Of a DNA stretch of 64,000 nucleotides, positions 36,357 through 48,347 are shown piece after piece (position 1 is the first letter of the stretch; the number at the start of each line of letters is the position of its first letter). The translations under genes and the position numbers were made by a program. The stretch is from Verpa conica (Eukaryota > Ascomycota > Pezizomycetes > Pezizales > Morchellaceae). Location: the NCBI GenBank assembly GCA_033030425.1, contig JAUFSD010000003.1, forward strand, positions 806,001-870,000, written 5' to 3'. Below the pieces are notes generated by a model, which worked only from the letters and a program-made list of their open reading frames with translations, was not told where the DNA came from and searched no databases.

Positions 36357-36717
36357 TGTCAAGAACACCCATTTCCTAGTCTGCCTTGTCTATCTCCTTG
36401 TTTCATGTATCGTTTCATATCTCGTAGGATTCCTGTTATCATTGGTCATGTAAGAAAGTACGCCTCGCTGGATGAGACGTCTATAGTTTCATGTAGAAGG
36501 AGGTCGCTCCTTCAGTTTCATATTGTCTCATTGTTGATCTCAGCGTCCCTTCAGAAAGGGTATAAAAGGGACGCATCTCTGTCAGTTAGTTAGTTCTTCA
36601 CGCAACAACTTGCATTCAATACCTTACCTACCTTGTCCCTGAGTTCCTAGTCTCTCGATACTAGTCTTGCCTCGTGATTATTGCCTGCTGTTCCCCAATA
36701 GGTGATCGGTTTTTACA
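36357..36717 (+). mobile_element. Candidate solo LTR of a retrotransposon
   Basis: The 361-bp segment begins TGTCAAGAAC and ends TTTTTACA, the TG...CA ends of LTRs. Five-base flanks AGACC (36352-36356) and GGACC (36718-36722) differ by one G/A change and could be the target duplication. A TATA box (TATAAAAGGG, 36561-36570) sits where an LTR promoter would be, bracketed by inverted GCGTCCCTT / AAGGGACGC. No gag-pol coding or second LTR is nearby, so it would be a solo LTR. Orientation is inferred from the TATA box. This rests on signals only, without a second copy for comparison. Confidence 0.55.
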
Positions 36718-37740
36718 GGACCACACTAACAAGGAGTAATCCATGAGGCAACAAGTCTTTTAAACTAGGTAAATGTCTTATCACGAATCTCAAGCGTTTC
36801 CCTTTTCAATAGATTCTGATATTTTAACTTTGGTCTTAAACCGGAACAATCGCAAACTCAAGGCTCCAAACATGTCTTATTGAATAAGTACATTATACCC
36901 AGAGTTGTCATAGGCGAATACAAGATGAAGGGCTGAACATAATACGGATTGAAAGGTCAGGTGGAATAGAATTCTTATGAGAAGCGCCAATATTAAAATT
37001 TTATCCAAACATGACTCCTAGATAAGTTTTATGAGACCCTCTATTTCAATTTCAATAGGGAAGTCACAACCGGCGAATTGACCCCTGGGGGGTGTTTACA
37101 GTGACTCATAAAGATGTGTACGACATCACTAAGGGCAAATTTGAGAAGCTTACGGCTAATGAAGATCTCCAAATGTGTTTCATGTAGATATCATGGCAAG
37201 CATCGCAAGCCTAGGGAATTTCAGAGAGTCAGTCTGGAGGAGTCAATGTGGGGGTGATGGGGTTTGGGAAAATTTCGGTTATAAGCGGTTGCTTCAAAGG
37301 ATTAAAGTCCAGTTAAGCCCTCAGCAGTATATATATCAAAGCCTTTTGAGGTGACGTCGGTGGCTTAAATCAAGCTTTTGTAGCTCCAAAAGTCTTATCA
37401 GCTACAGTGCTACATTTATCTCCCCGTATCAAAAGTCTTACTCTGCTCTTATACAACTACTCTTATACACTGCTATATTTACTTTTCATAATCATACTTT
37501 TACCAGTACTGATTATTAATATATTTAGGAATTGTTGAGCAAGCCGTCTATCCGAGGAGGCGTAAATTGTAGTGCCAAGATCGACACCTTTAACCGAAAG
37601 GAGTACCTAGATATGACTATACCAGGCAGCTCTCTAATGTCCGGCTAGCCCCGAGTTCCCGCGTGCTCCTTTGTGTTTTATACATAGAAGGATGTTGGCC
37701 ACCCTAAAATTTCTTGGGGGCAACTTTTGATATCTCAATC

Positions 37741-39614
37741 ATGGCTGGGGGACACGAGCTACGGGATACCCAAGACCATTCGAACACCCTGTCGAAAAAG
37801 CGTACTATCGTCATCTTTATTGCTTTAGCAGTGACTCTATTTATCTCAGTCCTCGACCAAACATCAGTCTCGACTTCTTTACCCGTTATCGGAAAGGATC
37901 TTGATGCGGTGTCGACGATATCATGGGTAAGGGGATCTTTCTGCTCTTGGTGGGAATGCTATAAACTAAGAGATATAGGTAGGAACATCGTTCCTAATTG
38001 CGAGCACGGCGTTTCTCCTGATCAATGGTCGCATGTCTGATATCTTCGGACGGAAAACATGTTTACTCATGTGCTTGGGATTGCTTGGCATTGGTGACCT
38101 ACTATGTGGTTTTGCCAAGTCCAGTATTCAACTGTTCGTTTTCAGAGCTTTATCTGGGATTGGAGCTGGGGGTATAAACTCGCTAGTTATGGTAATTGTC
38201 AGTGATATTACGACTTTGAAAGAAAGGGGTAAATACCAAGGATATTTGGAAACATTTATTGCTTTGGGAAATGGGGTTGGCCCACTCATTGGTGGTGCTT
38301 TCTCTGAGAGTGTTACCTGGAGGTGGACTTTTTGGCTACCGGTAATCTTGGCTGTATGCGCGACAGTTGTTGTGATAACAATGCTACCAAAATCGACAGT
38401 CGAGGGTGACTGGAGGCAAAAAGTTGGACATATCGACTATTTGGGTATATTCTGTAGCTTGACGGCGGTTCTGTTCATCTTGGTTGGTATCCCTGAGATA
38501 TCAGTGAAAGTGGCCAAAGCTAAAGGTAAACTAGATTCCAATTAGCGGTGGGGGTAGCATCTATTCTTGGGATTCGCCTCTTGTTATCTCCTTTCTTACA
38601 ATCGGCGGAGTCGCAGCCATTTTGTTCGTAATGGTAGAGTGGAAATTCGCGAATGTTCCAGTAATGCCTAGTATGCCCGCCTTCCTACACTCTAGCTTTC
38701 ATAACTAAAGGTTTGGAAACTTCAAGTTCGTATTTTCAAGCTTCTTGCAGCCAAGATCATCTTGTCACACAACTTCCTCACAGGCATAGTTTACTGGGGT
38801 GATCTTTATTACCTCCCACTATACTACCAGAATGTACGAGGCTATTCCCCAGTAATGTCAGGGGTAATGATCTTACCTCTCCTACTAGCATTCTCTATCG
38901 GATCATCATCCGCCGGTGTTATTATCTCGAGAGTTGGAAAGTACAATGGAGTATTGAGGACAGGTTACTTTCTCTGGACCGCCGGTGCCGGGGGTCGAAT
39001 TGGGTTACATAGAACGAGCCATGTTGCTGTAATGGTTATAACACAAATCATTGAAGGCATTGGCGTTGGGTTCTGCTTTCAGCCAGGTTAGAATCCTGGC
39101 CCTACGATCAATGTGGAACACATAATTACTGATGAACGTTCTGTCAGGTATGATAGTGTTATTGGCAAATTCTCGCAAAGAGGACCGTGCTGCAGCCACA
39201 GGCCTCCGGAACTTTCTAAGAACTATTGGCGGTGCGGTTGGCCTTGCTGGTATTCCCCTTGGCCCTGGCTATAAAATTATATTAAATTGACATTTTCTAG
39301 TGTTCTCTGCTATATTGAACAACATCCTTCTTTCTAATATCCCGAGCACGATATCACCTACAACTACATTGCAATTTACTACTGCAACCGACCTCTCAGA
39401 TTTCGAGCGAAATACTATCATCGATGCTTACATGAAGGGAATCCACGTTATTATGTGCATAGGCTGCCCACTTATAGGATTATGTCTTCTGAGCAGCTTC
39501 CTCATAAAGGATGTTGCTTTAGAGGGTCGCAAAGAGGTGCCTCAAGATGCTGAGGCGGGAGATGGGGTGGCTGAGAAGGAGGCTCCTGCAATGAGTGCGG
39601 ACAATAAAGTATAA
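37741..39614 (+). CDS. DHA2-type (14-TM) MFS drug/metabolite transporter
   Basis: Plasma-membrane or vacuolar proton-driven exporter of drugs or metabolites; the substrate is unknown. Six exons: 37741-37926, 37979-38482, 38535-38670, 38727-39086, 39148-39249 and 39301-39614, joining to 533 aa. TM1 contains LFISVLDQTSVSTSLPVI. MFS motif A is GRMSDIFGRK and the antiporter motif C is GNGVGPLIGGAF. Later segments match DHA2 pumps: FLTGIVYWGDLYYLPLYYQNVRGYSP, then LLANSRKEDRAAATGLRNF. Although split into many short frames, all introns restore both phase and family motifs, so the gene seems intact. Intron 2 uses an unusual GTTGGT donor, chosen because it yields FILIPISGGGS. ATG 37741 was taken because upstream frames lack an ATG. 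It sits alone beside the LTR-bearing block. Confidence 0.88.
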
Positions 39615-40861
39615 ATGGGGAATATTGGAGACGGTATTGGAGATGAGATATTAGAGATTTGAAAGCGTAAAGTTTAAATTATATATATACATAGTATGTA
39701 ACCGTCATAATAGATTTATATCTTCGGATAATACATAAACTACATGTAGTTTCTTAGGATTAACGTACACTGTGACACGTGATAGGCGCCAAGGCTGAAT
39801 AAGCCACATCAGTTTGCTCTATAGATAGACTCATGTTCTTAGACTTAATCAATCACGCTTCATGGATCTAGATTTTGTCTGTTATCAGATAGAGCATCGA
39901 TCTACTGTCCTCCAAGCACGGAACACCCAATAGCCTACTCATAACACGGAATTAAAGCCACCTTTTAGATCCTGAACCTTAGATCTGGTCCTCAGCGGCC
40001 CACGGCTATGAATGGTCGGACTTAGTAAGGCATACATGGGGTACCGCGGACACTCGATTCTGGGATGAGCTGTGCGAAATGCTATTTAGTCTATGACCAT
40101 CTAATGTGAAAAGATCATCTAACGCGAAAAAGTACATAACTTCACGATTGGTAATTGGTACACGGAAAATACTAAATAACCTTAATTATAGCCGTATAGC
40201 TATATATATAGTCGCTTATTGGGTTCATTTTAGCAGGAGCTGTATACATGTAATTATTAAAGAAAAGTGCTACATTTTGTTTCCTTGAGGCTCTTTTAAG
40301 CACTATTCTCAGTTCGGCACTGTCGATGCGAGGCGTCTACCTATTCTACATGCAGTTACCTAGAGAGCTACAGTGTTTTACTAAACTGCACACTTCAGGC
40401 GGCCAGTCTTGGCATTTTACTATCAAGGTCACACAAGGCAACCCATATTAACAATTGAGACCAGCTAACTACAAAGGCTTAAGGATGAACGACCGTGATA
40501 GTTGTCTCAATCTGTAGTGGAATAAAAAATCTTTCATTTTTATGGGCTCCTCATTCGGGGGAGTCCCGTTTGAGGGGTTCATTCTGGCCACCGTGTTTGT
40601 CCGGCCTTGGTAGGCCGTTGGCCGGATACAAACTGATCCACAGGTGACAGTATTCACTTCCTGCATGTGCAGCACGTTAAGCAATCTGAGGAGTGATCAG
40701 GGGGCCTTTGATTATGTGATACTCAGCCCCTTTCAGCAGCTTCTATGTATCAAATACCGGTTTACTCTTTGCTCTACTAACAATTTACATCACTACATAC
40801 CTAAGATTCAAGACTTCAACTTCGCAATCTATTGACTTGATTGTTTAGTACCTGTGATAGA
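39615..40861. other. Intergenic region upstream of the large helicase gene
   Basis: About 1.25 kb without a recognised gene. It contains TACATGTA at 39741 and 40245 and AT-rich DNA. The promoter of the helicase gene should lie at its right end. Confidence 0.5.
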
Positions 40862-43800
40862 ATGGCACCTCAAAACAGGTATTTCCTCCTCCTTTTTGTA
40901 ATATAGGCAATGTAACACAGTTATGCTCATTAAGTTTGAAGATCCAGAGGCCCCAAAGTTTGCTACCAATTCAAAGATGGACGATGTGCCCGTGGGGACA
41001 AATGCAAATTCTCTCATGATATATCTGCCTCAGGGCCTTCGAGGGCATCAGTTCCGCCAAATAGAACACCTACAAGAGGGCAAGGGGCTTCTGGACCTGC
41101 TCCAACGTATGGCGGTAGTGGCGCCGGTGGTGGGAATACACCAAGCACAACAGGCCAGCGTGCACAACGTCATGAGAATACACCTGTCGATAAATCAGAG
41201 CAAACCTATCGAGACTGGCGTCGTGGTCTCGGTAGAGAAGGAGGATCTTCACCAGATCTTACCGGAACAGAAATGGGTAGCTTTTTGCAGGGTGCAATAG
41301 ATATTCTTGAGACTGGATCAGCAGGTGTGAAACAAAGTGTAGTAAAGGATCTTGGAGACGAGAGGGGACTTCGGAGAATAAGGCAAATTGTCGAGTCGGA
41401 TTTTGCTATGGGCTATAGCGTTACTAAACCAAGATTCCATCCTCACTGCGTTACGTTTCTTAAGTTGATTTCCCACCAGGGCGTTCAAACATCTCTTATT
41501 CTCGAAGCAGCAGTGGGAACGATATTCAACGTTATTTACGGACCTGATGGGAGCCGTGGAGTCAATTTCTTCAAAGGAGTGAGCAAAAATCTTGTGAAAG
41601 CAAAAGCGGAACCCGATGATTGTTATGGGCTAGAGGAGGAGAGTGCATTTGAGGAGGCACTCGCAGCTACAGCAGCAGCACTACTCAATACAATCAGGCT
41701 CAATCAAGGCGCAGCAGTCCAGCCAGCTTTTGCAAATATAGTACAGCGCCTTCGATCCTGCTACGATCAGGATGAAAGCCAACATTCAAGCTTTTCCCTT
41801 CGGTCGGCACATCAAGACATCGAGAGGATTACCGAATGTTTACACATGGGCGGACAGATAGCTTCTGTTAAACCCGTAGTCCGAGCCGCTCCTACGTCAA
41901 GTTTCAACCAGTTCCAACAAGTTGTAGATCTTCCGGGACTCTATTCTCCAGAAGGGAGAAGGCATGATAACGATTTCGAGCTAATTCAAGATATTAAGAT
42001 AATGCCGACCACGGGTGAGATCATGGCCGACCGAGATCCCTTTCTTCCCCTGAAAGGGGTAGAGGATGGTCATCATTTGAAGGGCATTCATCGTTTGCTT
42101 GATTCCCAATTCCGATTATTGAGGGAGGATACTGCAGGACTGCTACGGGATGGTATCCGCCATCTCCTCGACAATTGGGATGTCTTGGTTAAGGGCAAAG
42201 ATGAGAAGGCTAAAAGGAGGGTACAAAGGGAAAGCCAGATACGACTTAAGGTCTACGATAGTGTCAAGGTGGAACGGTTGCGGTACGACAGAAAGAAAGG
42301 ACTAGTGATCGATGTTTCCTTCGACCAACCCAAGAAATTAGCCGGTTTTTCTAAGGGAAAGCGTGTAGATTGGTGGAAAAACTGTAAAGAGTTGACACCT
42401 GGCTCTCTTTTGGGACTGATCGGTGAAGACAAAGTAACAACATTCTTACTGGTTTCTGGGCGTGAGATCGACGCTTCGATGTCCGCGCATCCAGATTCCA
42501 GGTCACCAAACAGACTGGACGACCTTTCCACGAACAGCAACAGAGCAGTAATCACACTTTCTATGACCGACTCCAAAAATATAGAAGACCAGGCCCGAAT
42601 CATAGCTTTGATCCAAACTCCTCCTCAGGGTCTTATTCTAGCAGAATTTTCTGGAATTCTATTCGTATCTTTTGAACCAGTTCTCAGAATTCTACAGAAC
42701 CTCCACGCTAATCCCAACCTACCTTTTGCAAAATGGATTATACCTCAACCATCCAAATCCCTAGTAGGGGCACAACCAGCCCCGGGAATACATTCAGAAG
42801 TTAGTGTGAATGTTCCCCCACCACTCTATCTAGTCCGCAATAAAACACCCCTTGATCTCAGTTGCATTACCACAAAAGGACAAAGTTTGTCTTTTTCAAT
42901 TGATAGGCCAGTAACTATACAAGAACTCCAAGAGAAGACTACCCTCGATCATGGTCAATGCGAAGCGATGATTACGGGGCTACAGAACGAACTCGCCCTC
43001 ATTCAAGGTCCTCCAGGAACAGGAAAATCTTATGTTGGTCTTCAGCTAGCAAAGGCCCTGTTAGCGAATCGTGAACAGACGGAAATCGGTCCGATAGTTT
43101 GTGTGTAAGTGTTCCATGTATAGTTTAGATTTTACCCCCCTAAATAGGATAGCTTTAGCGCTGACTATCAAAAATATAGGTGTTATACCAACCACGCGCT
43201 TGATCAATTTCTGGAGAGTCTCATTTCGAGCGGGATCGGGCAAGTTGTACGTCTCGGCTCTCGGTCGAAGAACCCTGCGCTTCAAAACCATACGTTGCAA
43301 GCAATCAGCAAAGGTTCGGAGCGAACAAGAACAGAAAGGCACGAGGTCTGGCAATGTATGCAGGATTTGGATGATATCGAAAAGGATATGCGTGAAGTGT
43401 GTGATTTGGTATCGAGACCAGATGACTGGAAAAGATTAAAGAGTCACTTGGAAATGCAACACCCGCAGCATCACAATGCTCTTTATGGGGCCAATGATGA
43501 AGAGGGTTGGACAGAGGTTGTCAACTCCGCGAATATAATCAACAACTGGCTTCAAGGACGCGGTATCCAGGATTTTGGGAGGAAACCTCCGGTGACAAAT
43601 CGCTCAGTCACTCAGCTTCTTGCAGAAGATCAAGAGACAGGTCAAAGTATGAGTGTTTGGGATATGTCTCTTAAAGAGCGGGTTCTCCTGAAAGTACACT
43701 GGGAAGATGAGATGAATAATTTAATCAAGGATAAACTACAGCAGGCCGTGAAATCATACACAGACATCAACAATACCCTCAAACAACAATACCGAGAGAT

Positions 43801-46800
43801 GGACAAGCGGTGCCTTGAGATGGCTCATGTTATTGGGGTCACTACAACTGGATTAGCAACAAACTCAGAGTTGCTTCGAAGTCTTCCATCAAAGGTTTTG
43901 ATATGCGAAGAGGCTGCTGAAGTCTTAGAAGCTCATGTCTTGGCTGCGCTACTACCATCAGTGCAACATGCTATCCTTATTGGAGATCACCTACAGTTAC
44001 GCCCCCAAGTATCAAGTTATCACTTGTCAGTAGAAAGTGATAGGGGAAAAAAATACGCTTTAGATGAATCTCTATTCGAAAGACTGGCCAATGAACGCTT
44101 TAAGGATGGCGAAAAGTTTCCAATCGCACAACTTGATACCCAGCGCCGAATGCAACCCTCGATATCCTCTCTTGTACGGGAGACACTATATCCCAAGCTT
44201 CGGGACCATGAAAATACTCTATTACACCCAGACGTCCCTGGAATGAGGAAAAATCTATACTGGCTTGATCACCGTAGGTTTGAGGATTCCGCTGGGGAAG
44301 GCGAATCTGGCTCTAAAACACATGAGTGGGAAATAAGCATGGTGGTTGCACTCGTGAGGCATCTATCTCGGCAAGGAGTATACGGAGAAAAGGATATCGC
44401 CGTACTTACACCCTACCTTGGACAGTTGCAGAAGTTGAGGAAGAGGCTGGGATCGATCGTCGAGTTGATTGTGGGAGAGAAAGACCAAGAGCAGTTGGAT
44501 CTCGAGGAAGATTCGGATACGGAGGAATCACCAAATACCTTAACTCATGATGTCCAGAAGGGGAGACTACTTGATGCTGTGAGAGTTTCTACTGTGGATA
44601 ATTTCCAAGTTAGTACCCACTATTTGAATATCCTAAGTGCATTTCTTATGCTAATGTGGCGACTTTCTAGGGAGACGAAGCAAAAGTTATCATTATATCT
44701 TTGGTTCGGAGTAATGAGCAGAAAAACTGTGGGTTCCTTAAAACACCTAATCGAATTAATGTTCTTTTGAGGTATTATAGTCTTTCAAGTATCTTAAACA
44801 AAGGTAAAATAAGCACTACTAATATTTTTATAGCCGTGCACGCGATGGAATGTACATCATTGGGAATGCAGAGACTGCATACGCCAAATCTCCAATGTGG
44901 ACTAAAGTTGTTGAATTGATTGAGAAGGGGAACAATATAGGAACAGGATTTCCCCTCCGGTGTACGCGTCATCCTGACAGCCGGATATCTGTATCTAGTC
45001 CCGAGGAGTTCTTGATAAAGTCGCCGGAAGGCGGATGCTCAAATAAGTGTGGACTCCGGCTTGATTGCGGCCATACGTGCGTTTCGAAATGTCACCCAGA
45101 CCCTTTGCACCGAGCAATGGAATGCATGGAGCCATGCACCAGGCAGTTCCCGGACTGTGGGCATTCGTGTCAAAAGCACTGCTGGGCTCCATGCGGTAAA
45201 TGTACTTACAAGGTTACTGATGTAGAACTCCCTTGTGGGCATATCGCGAGTTCACTTGGATGCTTCGAAGCACGGAACCTCACACTAGTCAAGTGCTCAC
45301 AGACTGTGACGAAAAAAGCAACCTTATGTGGTCACGAAATTAAGGTGCCCTGTCACAAAGATATTGAAGGGGTTCGATGCATGACAACCTGTAGCGAAAA
45401 TTTACCTTGCGGACATCAATGCAACAAAGAATGCTGGCGCTGTGTGAAGGTGGATGACAGTGGGACTGTAGGTATAGATCATGGTTCCTGTGGGAATGTT
45501 TGTGGAAGATCGTTTACGACTTGCAACCACGGATGTCCAAAGGTCTGTCATTCAGGGGAGCCATGCAGCCCCTGTGTCCAACCTTGCGAAGTCCGCTGCA
45601 GCCATTCTAAATGCCCGAAGAGATGCAACGAATCCTGCCCACCATGTGCAGAGCAATGCACTTGGTCCTGTGTTCACCGCGAACGCTGCACTATGCCTTG
45701 CGCAGTACCATGCGATATAGTCCCTTGTGAGAAGCGTTGTGAGAAGAATCTAAGTTGTGGACATCGATGCCCTGGGGTTTGCGGCGAAGCCTGTCCAAAA
45801 GTACAATTCTGTATAACATGTGCAGCGCCCGAAGTCTTAGAAAGGACAGTCGATTTTATTATGTACAACACATATAAAGATGTTGATCTCGATGAAGATC
45901 CTATTCTATTCCTTACTTGCGGACACTTCTACACTGTTTCAAGTTTAGACGGAATCATGGACCTGAAAGAGGCATATGTCATAGACCAGGAAGGAAAAAT
46001 TCTTGGACCCAAGCCAGCATCTGGCGTACAATCCGGGAAAGCACCAAAAGGTTGTCCTGAATGCCGGATGCCCTTGCGCGACATTCACCGCTACAATAGA
46101 GTCGTTAAACTAGCATTACTAGACGAGGCAACGCGGAGGTTTATAGCGAACGCGCATGGGGGCTATATGGCTTTGTTGGGTAAAGTTATGGAAATAGAGA
46201 AGGACCTTGAGGTCGGACGGAGTGCTTTTATAGCGGAAAACCTCCAGACACTTGGTAACATCGACATTTCAAAGACCACTCAGGTCTTGAAGGATTACAA
46301 ACGCAAAGGCCAGAATTTACTAAGCGAGTCGCATGCTTTCACAAACGCGATGGCGCGCACCGAGCAGCCATTTGGCAAGATTAATTCTCTAGTAATTGAT
46401 GCTAAAAGACGACGGAATATCACTACCACGTTTGAGTTTGATGAAGCTGTTATTCAAACTGGTTTCCAATATCGCGGACAATCGTTGTCTCTACGTCTTA
46501 ACTGGGCGATTCTTTGGGATTGGGATGTCATCTACAACAACCCGGATGTTGATACACATATCCGAGACAGGCTCCATACAGATATCATGAGTCAATTGAA
46601 AATGTTGAAAACGCGTTGCACCGCTCTGATGGAAAGGTCGAAAGAAGCAAATTTACCTCTCCACGAGGTTGAAGCTAGAGTTTACCATGCGCAGTTTGTG
46701 GTACTTGGGCTTAGCCATCAATCGAAGAGCTCAGGACCACCTGTGACCGGGGAAGAGCAGAGCCGGGAGGCTACCATTGCAGCAGCTCGGAGAGCCGAGA

Positions 46801-48347
46801 TGGAGAGTCTGGAAGAGTCTAAACGTATATGTGCACGATTCCCAGGAACTACCGCTCATCTCAAGGCCGATATCAACAAAGCATTGAAATTACTTGACGG
46901 TAATAGTTTTTACAGTTTTGTGACAACAAAGGAGCAGGAAGAAATTTATCAGGCGATGGCCAGTCAATTCCGTGGAACTGGTCACTGGTATTATTGCGAA
47001 AATAACCATCCTGTAAGAATTCATATCTACTTTAGGTATCTATATTATAGTCACTGACAATTGATTAAGTTTACTGTTGGTGAATGCGGAATGCCTATGG
47101 AGTTGGCTAGGTGTCCGGAATGCGGAGCACATGTTGGTGGACGTAACCATGTAGCCACGGCTGGAGTAAGAGCAGCAGTAGACCTTGAAATGCAATTCAC
47201 CGATGCTCCTATTACAGTGCGGGTCCCAGCACCTCGAGGTCCAGCAGCGCGAGCCCAAGCAGTACCTCGAGCCCAAGTACCACCCCGAGTACCAGCAGCA
47301 CCTCGAGCACAAGCAGCACCCCGAGCACAAGCACCAGCCCGAGCACCAGTAGCACCTCGAGCCCCAACAGCACCTCGAGCTCCAACAGCACCCCGAACTC
47401 CAACAGCACCTCGAGCCCCGGCAGGGCGAGCCCCAGCACCACGGGCCCCGGCAGCACCACGGGTCCCAACAGCACCCCGGGCCTCAGTACCTCAGGCTCC
47501 AGCAACCCAGGCTCTGGCAGTACCTCGAGTTCCAGAAGTCACCCAGGCCTCAGAAGAAACTCAAGCCCCAAGAGCAGCCCGAACCCCAAGAGCAGCCCAG
47601 GCCCCAGTAGCACCCCAGAACCATGTAACAGTCCAGGTACCAGTAGCAGCGCCTCAGACTCCGACAACACCTCGAGTTCTAGTAGCAGCCCAAGTCACAG
47701 CAGCACTTCAAGCCCCAGCAGCACCTCAAGCCCCAGCAGCACCTCAAGCCCCAGCAGCACCTCAAGCTCCAGCATCATCTCAAGCTCCAGCAGCACCTCA
47801 GACCCCAGCAGAAGCCCAAGTTTCAGCAGAAGCCCGTATCCTAACAGCAGCTCGACCCCTAGTAGAAGTCAAGACCATAGCAGAAGGTCGTGTCCTTGGA
47901 GCAGCTCGACCCCTAGTAGCTGGCAGGGTCCCAGAAGTCCAACTCCCAGTAGTAGCACAAGAACCCTTAGGATCACGAGCTCTAGTAGCAACCCCGGCCC
48001 CAGTAGGTCTAGCCACACCAATGGCAACTAGCGTTTTAGCAGGGGCCCCAGCATCAATCCAACAGGCTCTAAGAATAGCTCAATCCCCAGCACTAGCCCA
48101 AGCAGGAGTAACTCGGCGACTAGTGGAAGCATCCCGAGCCCTAGACGCAGCCCGGGCCCCAGATACTCGAGTGCCAGTGGTAAGACGAGTGCCAGCAGGT
48201 TCCCGAGCTCCACCAGTTCAGGCCTCAGCATCAGCTCAACGAGAAAGAGCTCGAGACCCAGCAGTAGTCCAGGCCTCAGAGCCAGATCAGGAACCAGCAA
48301 CGAAAAAAGGAGCCCTTGCAAATTTATTTAGCCGCTTTGGATTTTAG
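40862..48347 (+). CDS. ZNFX1/Hrr1-like SF1 RNA helicase with CCCH, NFX1 and RZ zinc fingers and a long repeat tail
   Basis: Probably acts in RNA silencing or RNA surveillance: S. pombe Hrr1, Neurospora SAD-3 and animal ZNFX1 are relatives. Six exons: 40862-40878, 40948-43104, 43180-44608, 44671-44771, 44834-47012 and 47070-48347, joining to 2386 aa. The tiny first exon (MAPQN) plus exon 2 gives a CCCH finger C11-x7-C19-x5-C25-x3-H29. The Upf1-like helicase has P-loop GPPGTGKS (693-700), then VCYTNHALDQFL, DExx-box variant CEEAAEV (968-971), GDHLQLRP, TVDNFQGDEA and motif VI LLSRAR (to 1238). A block of NFX1-type Cys-rich repeats follows (about 1290-1560). The RZ finger has C1956, H1960, C1967, C1976, C1979. 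Residues 2012-2375 are a low-complexity Ala/Pro/Arg/Gln repeat, ending KKGALANLFSRFGF. All introns are well signalled. Confidence 0.92.
47214..48310 (+). repeat. Minisatellite-like coding repeat (6-residue / 18-nt units)
   Basis: The last exon of the helicase contains degenerate 18-nt units such as GCACCTCGAGCCCCAACA (APRAPT) and CAAGCCCCAGCAGCACCT (QAPAAP). The latter is repeated three times exactly around 47708-47762. Units decay toward the 3' end. The array stays in frame for over 1 kb and has no stop. On the minus strand it also lacks stops over long spans, giving spurious Leu/Val-rich frames. Confidence 0.9.

Larger units (their letters stand above)
34094..37740. other. Gene-poor AT-rich block 3
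   Basis: About 3.6 kb without genes. It contains a 12-bp inverted repeat (34601-34657), a CT microsatellite (35116-35140), a CCTCGAG-rich patch (36232-36350) and a candidate solo LTR (36357-36717). The overall picture is transposon debris. Confidence 0.6.

Noticed and set aside
47040..47505. Minus-strand Leu/Val/Gly-rich and Cys-rich frames
   Set aside because: They are shadows of the stop-free Ala/Pro repeat on the plus strand.
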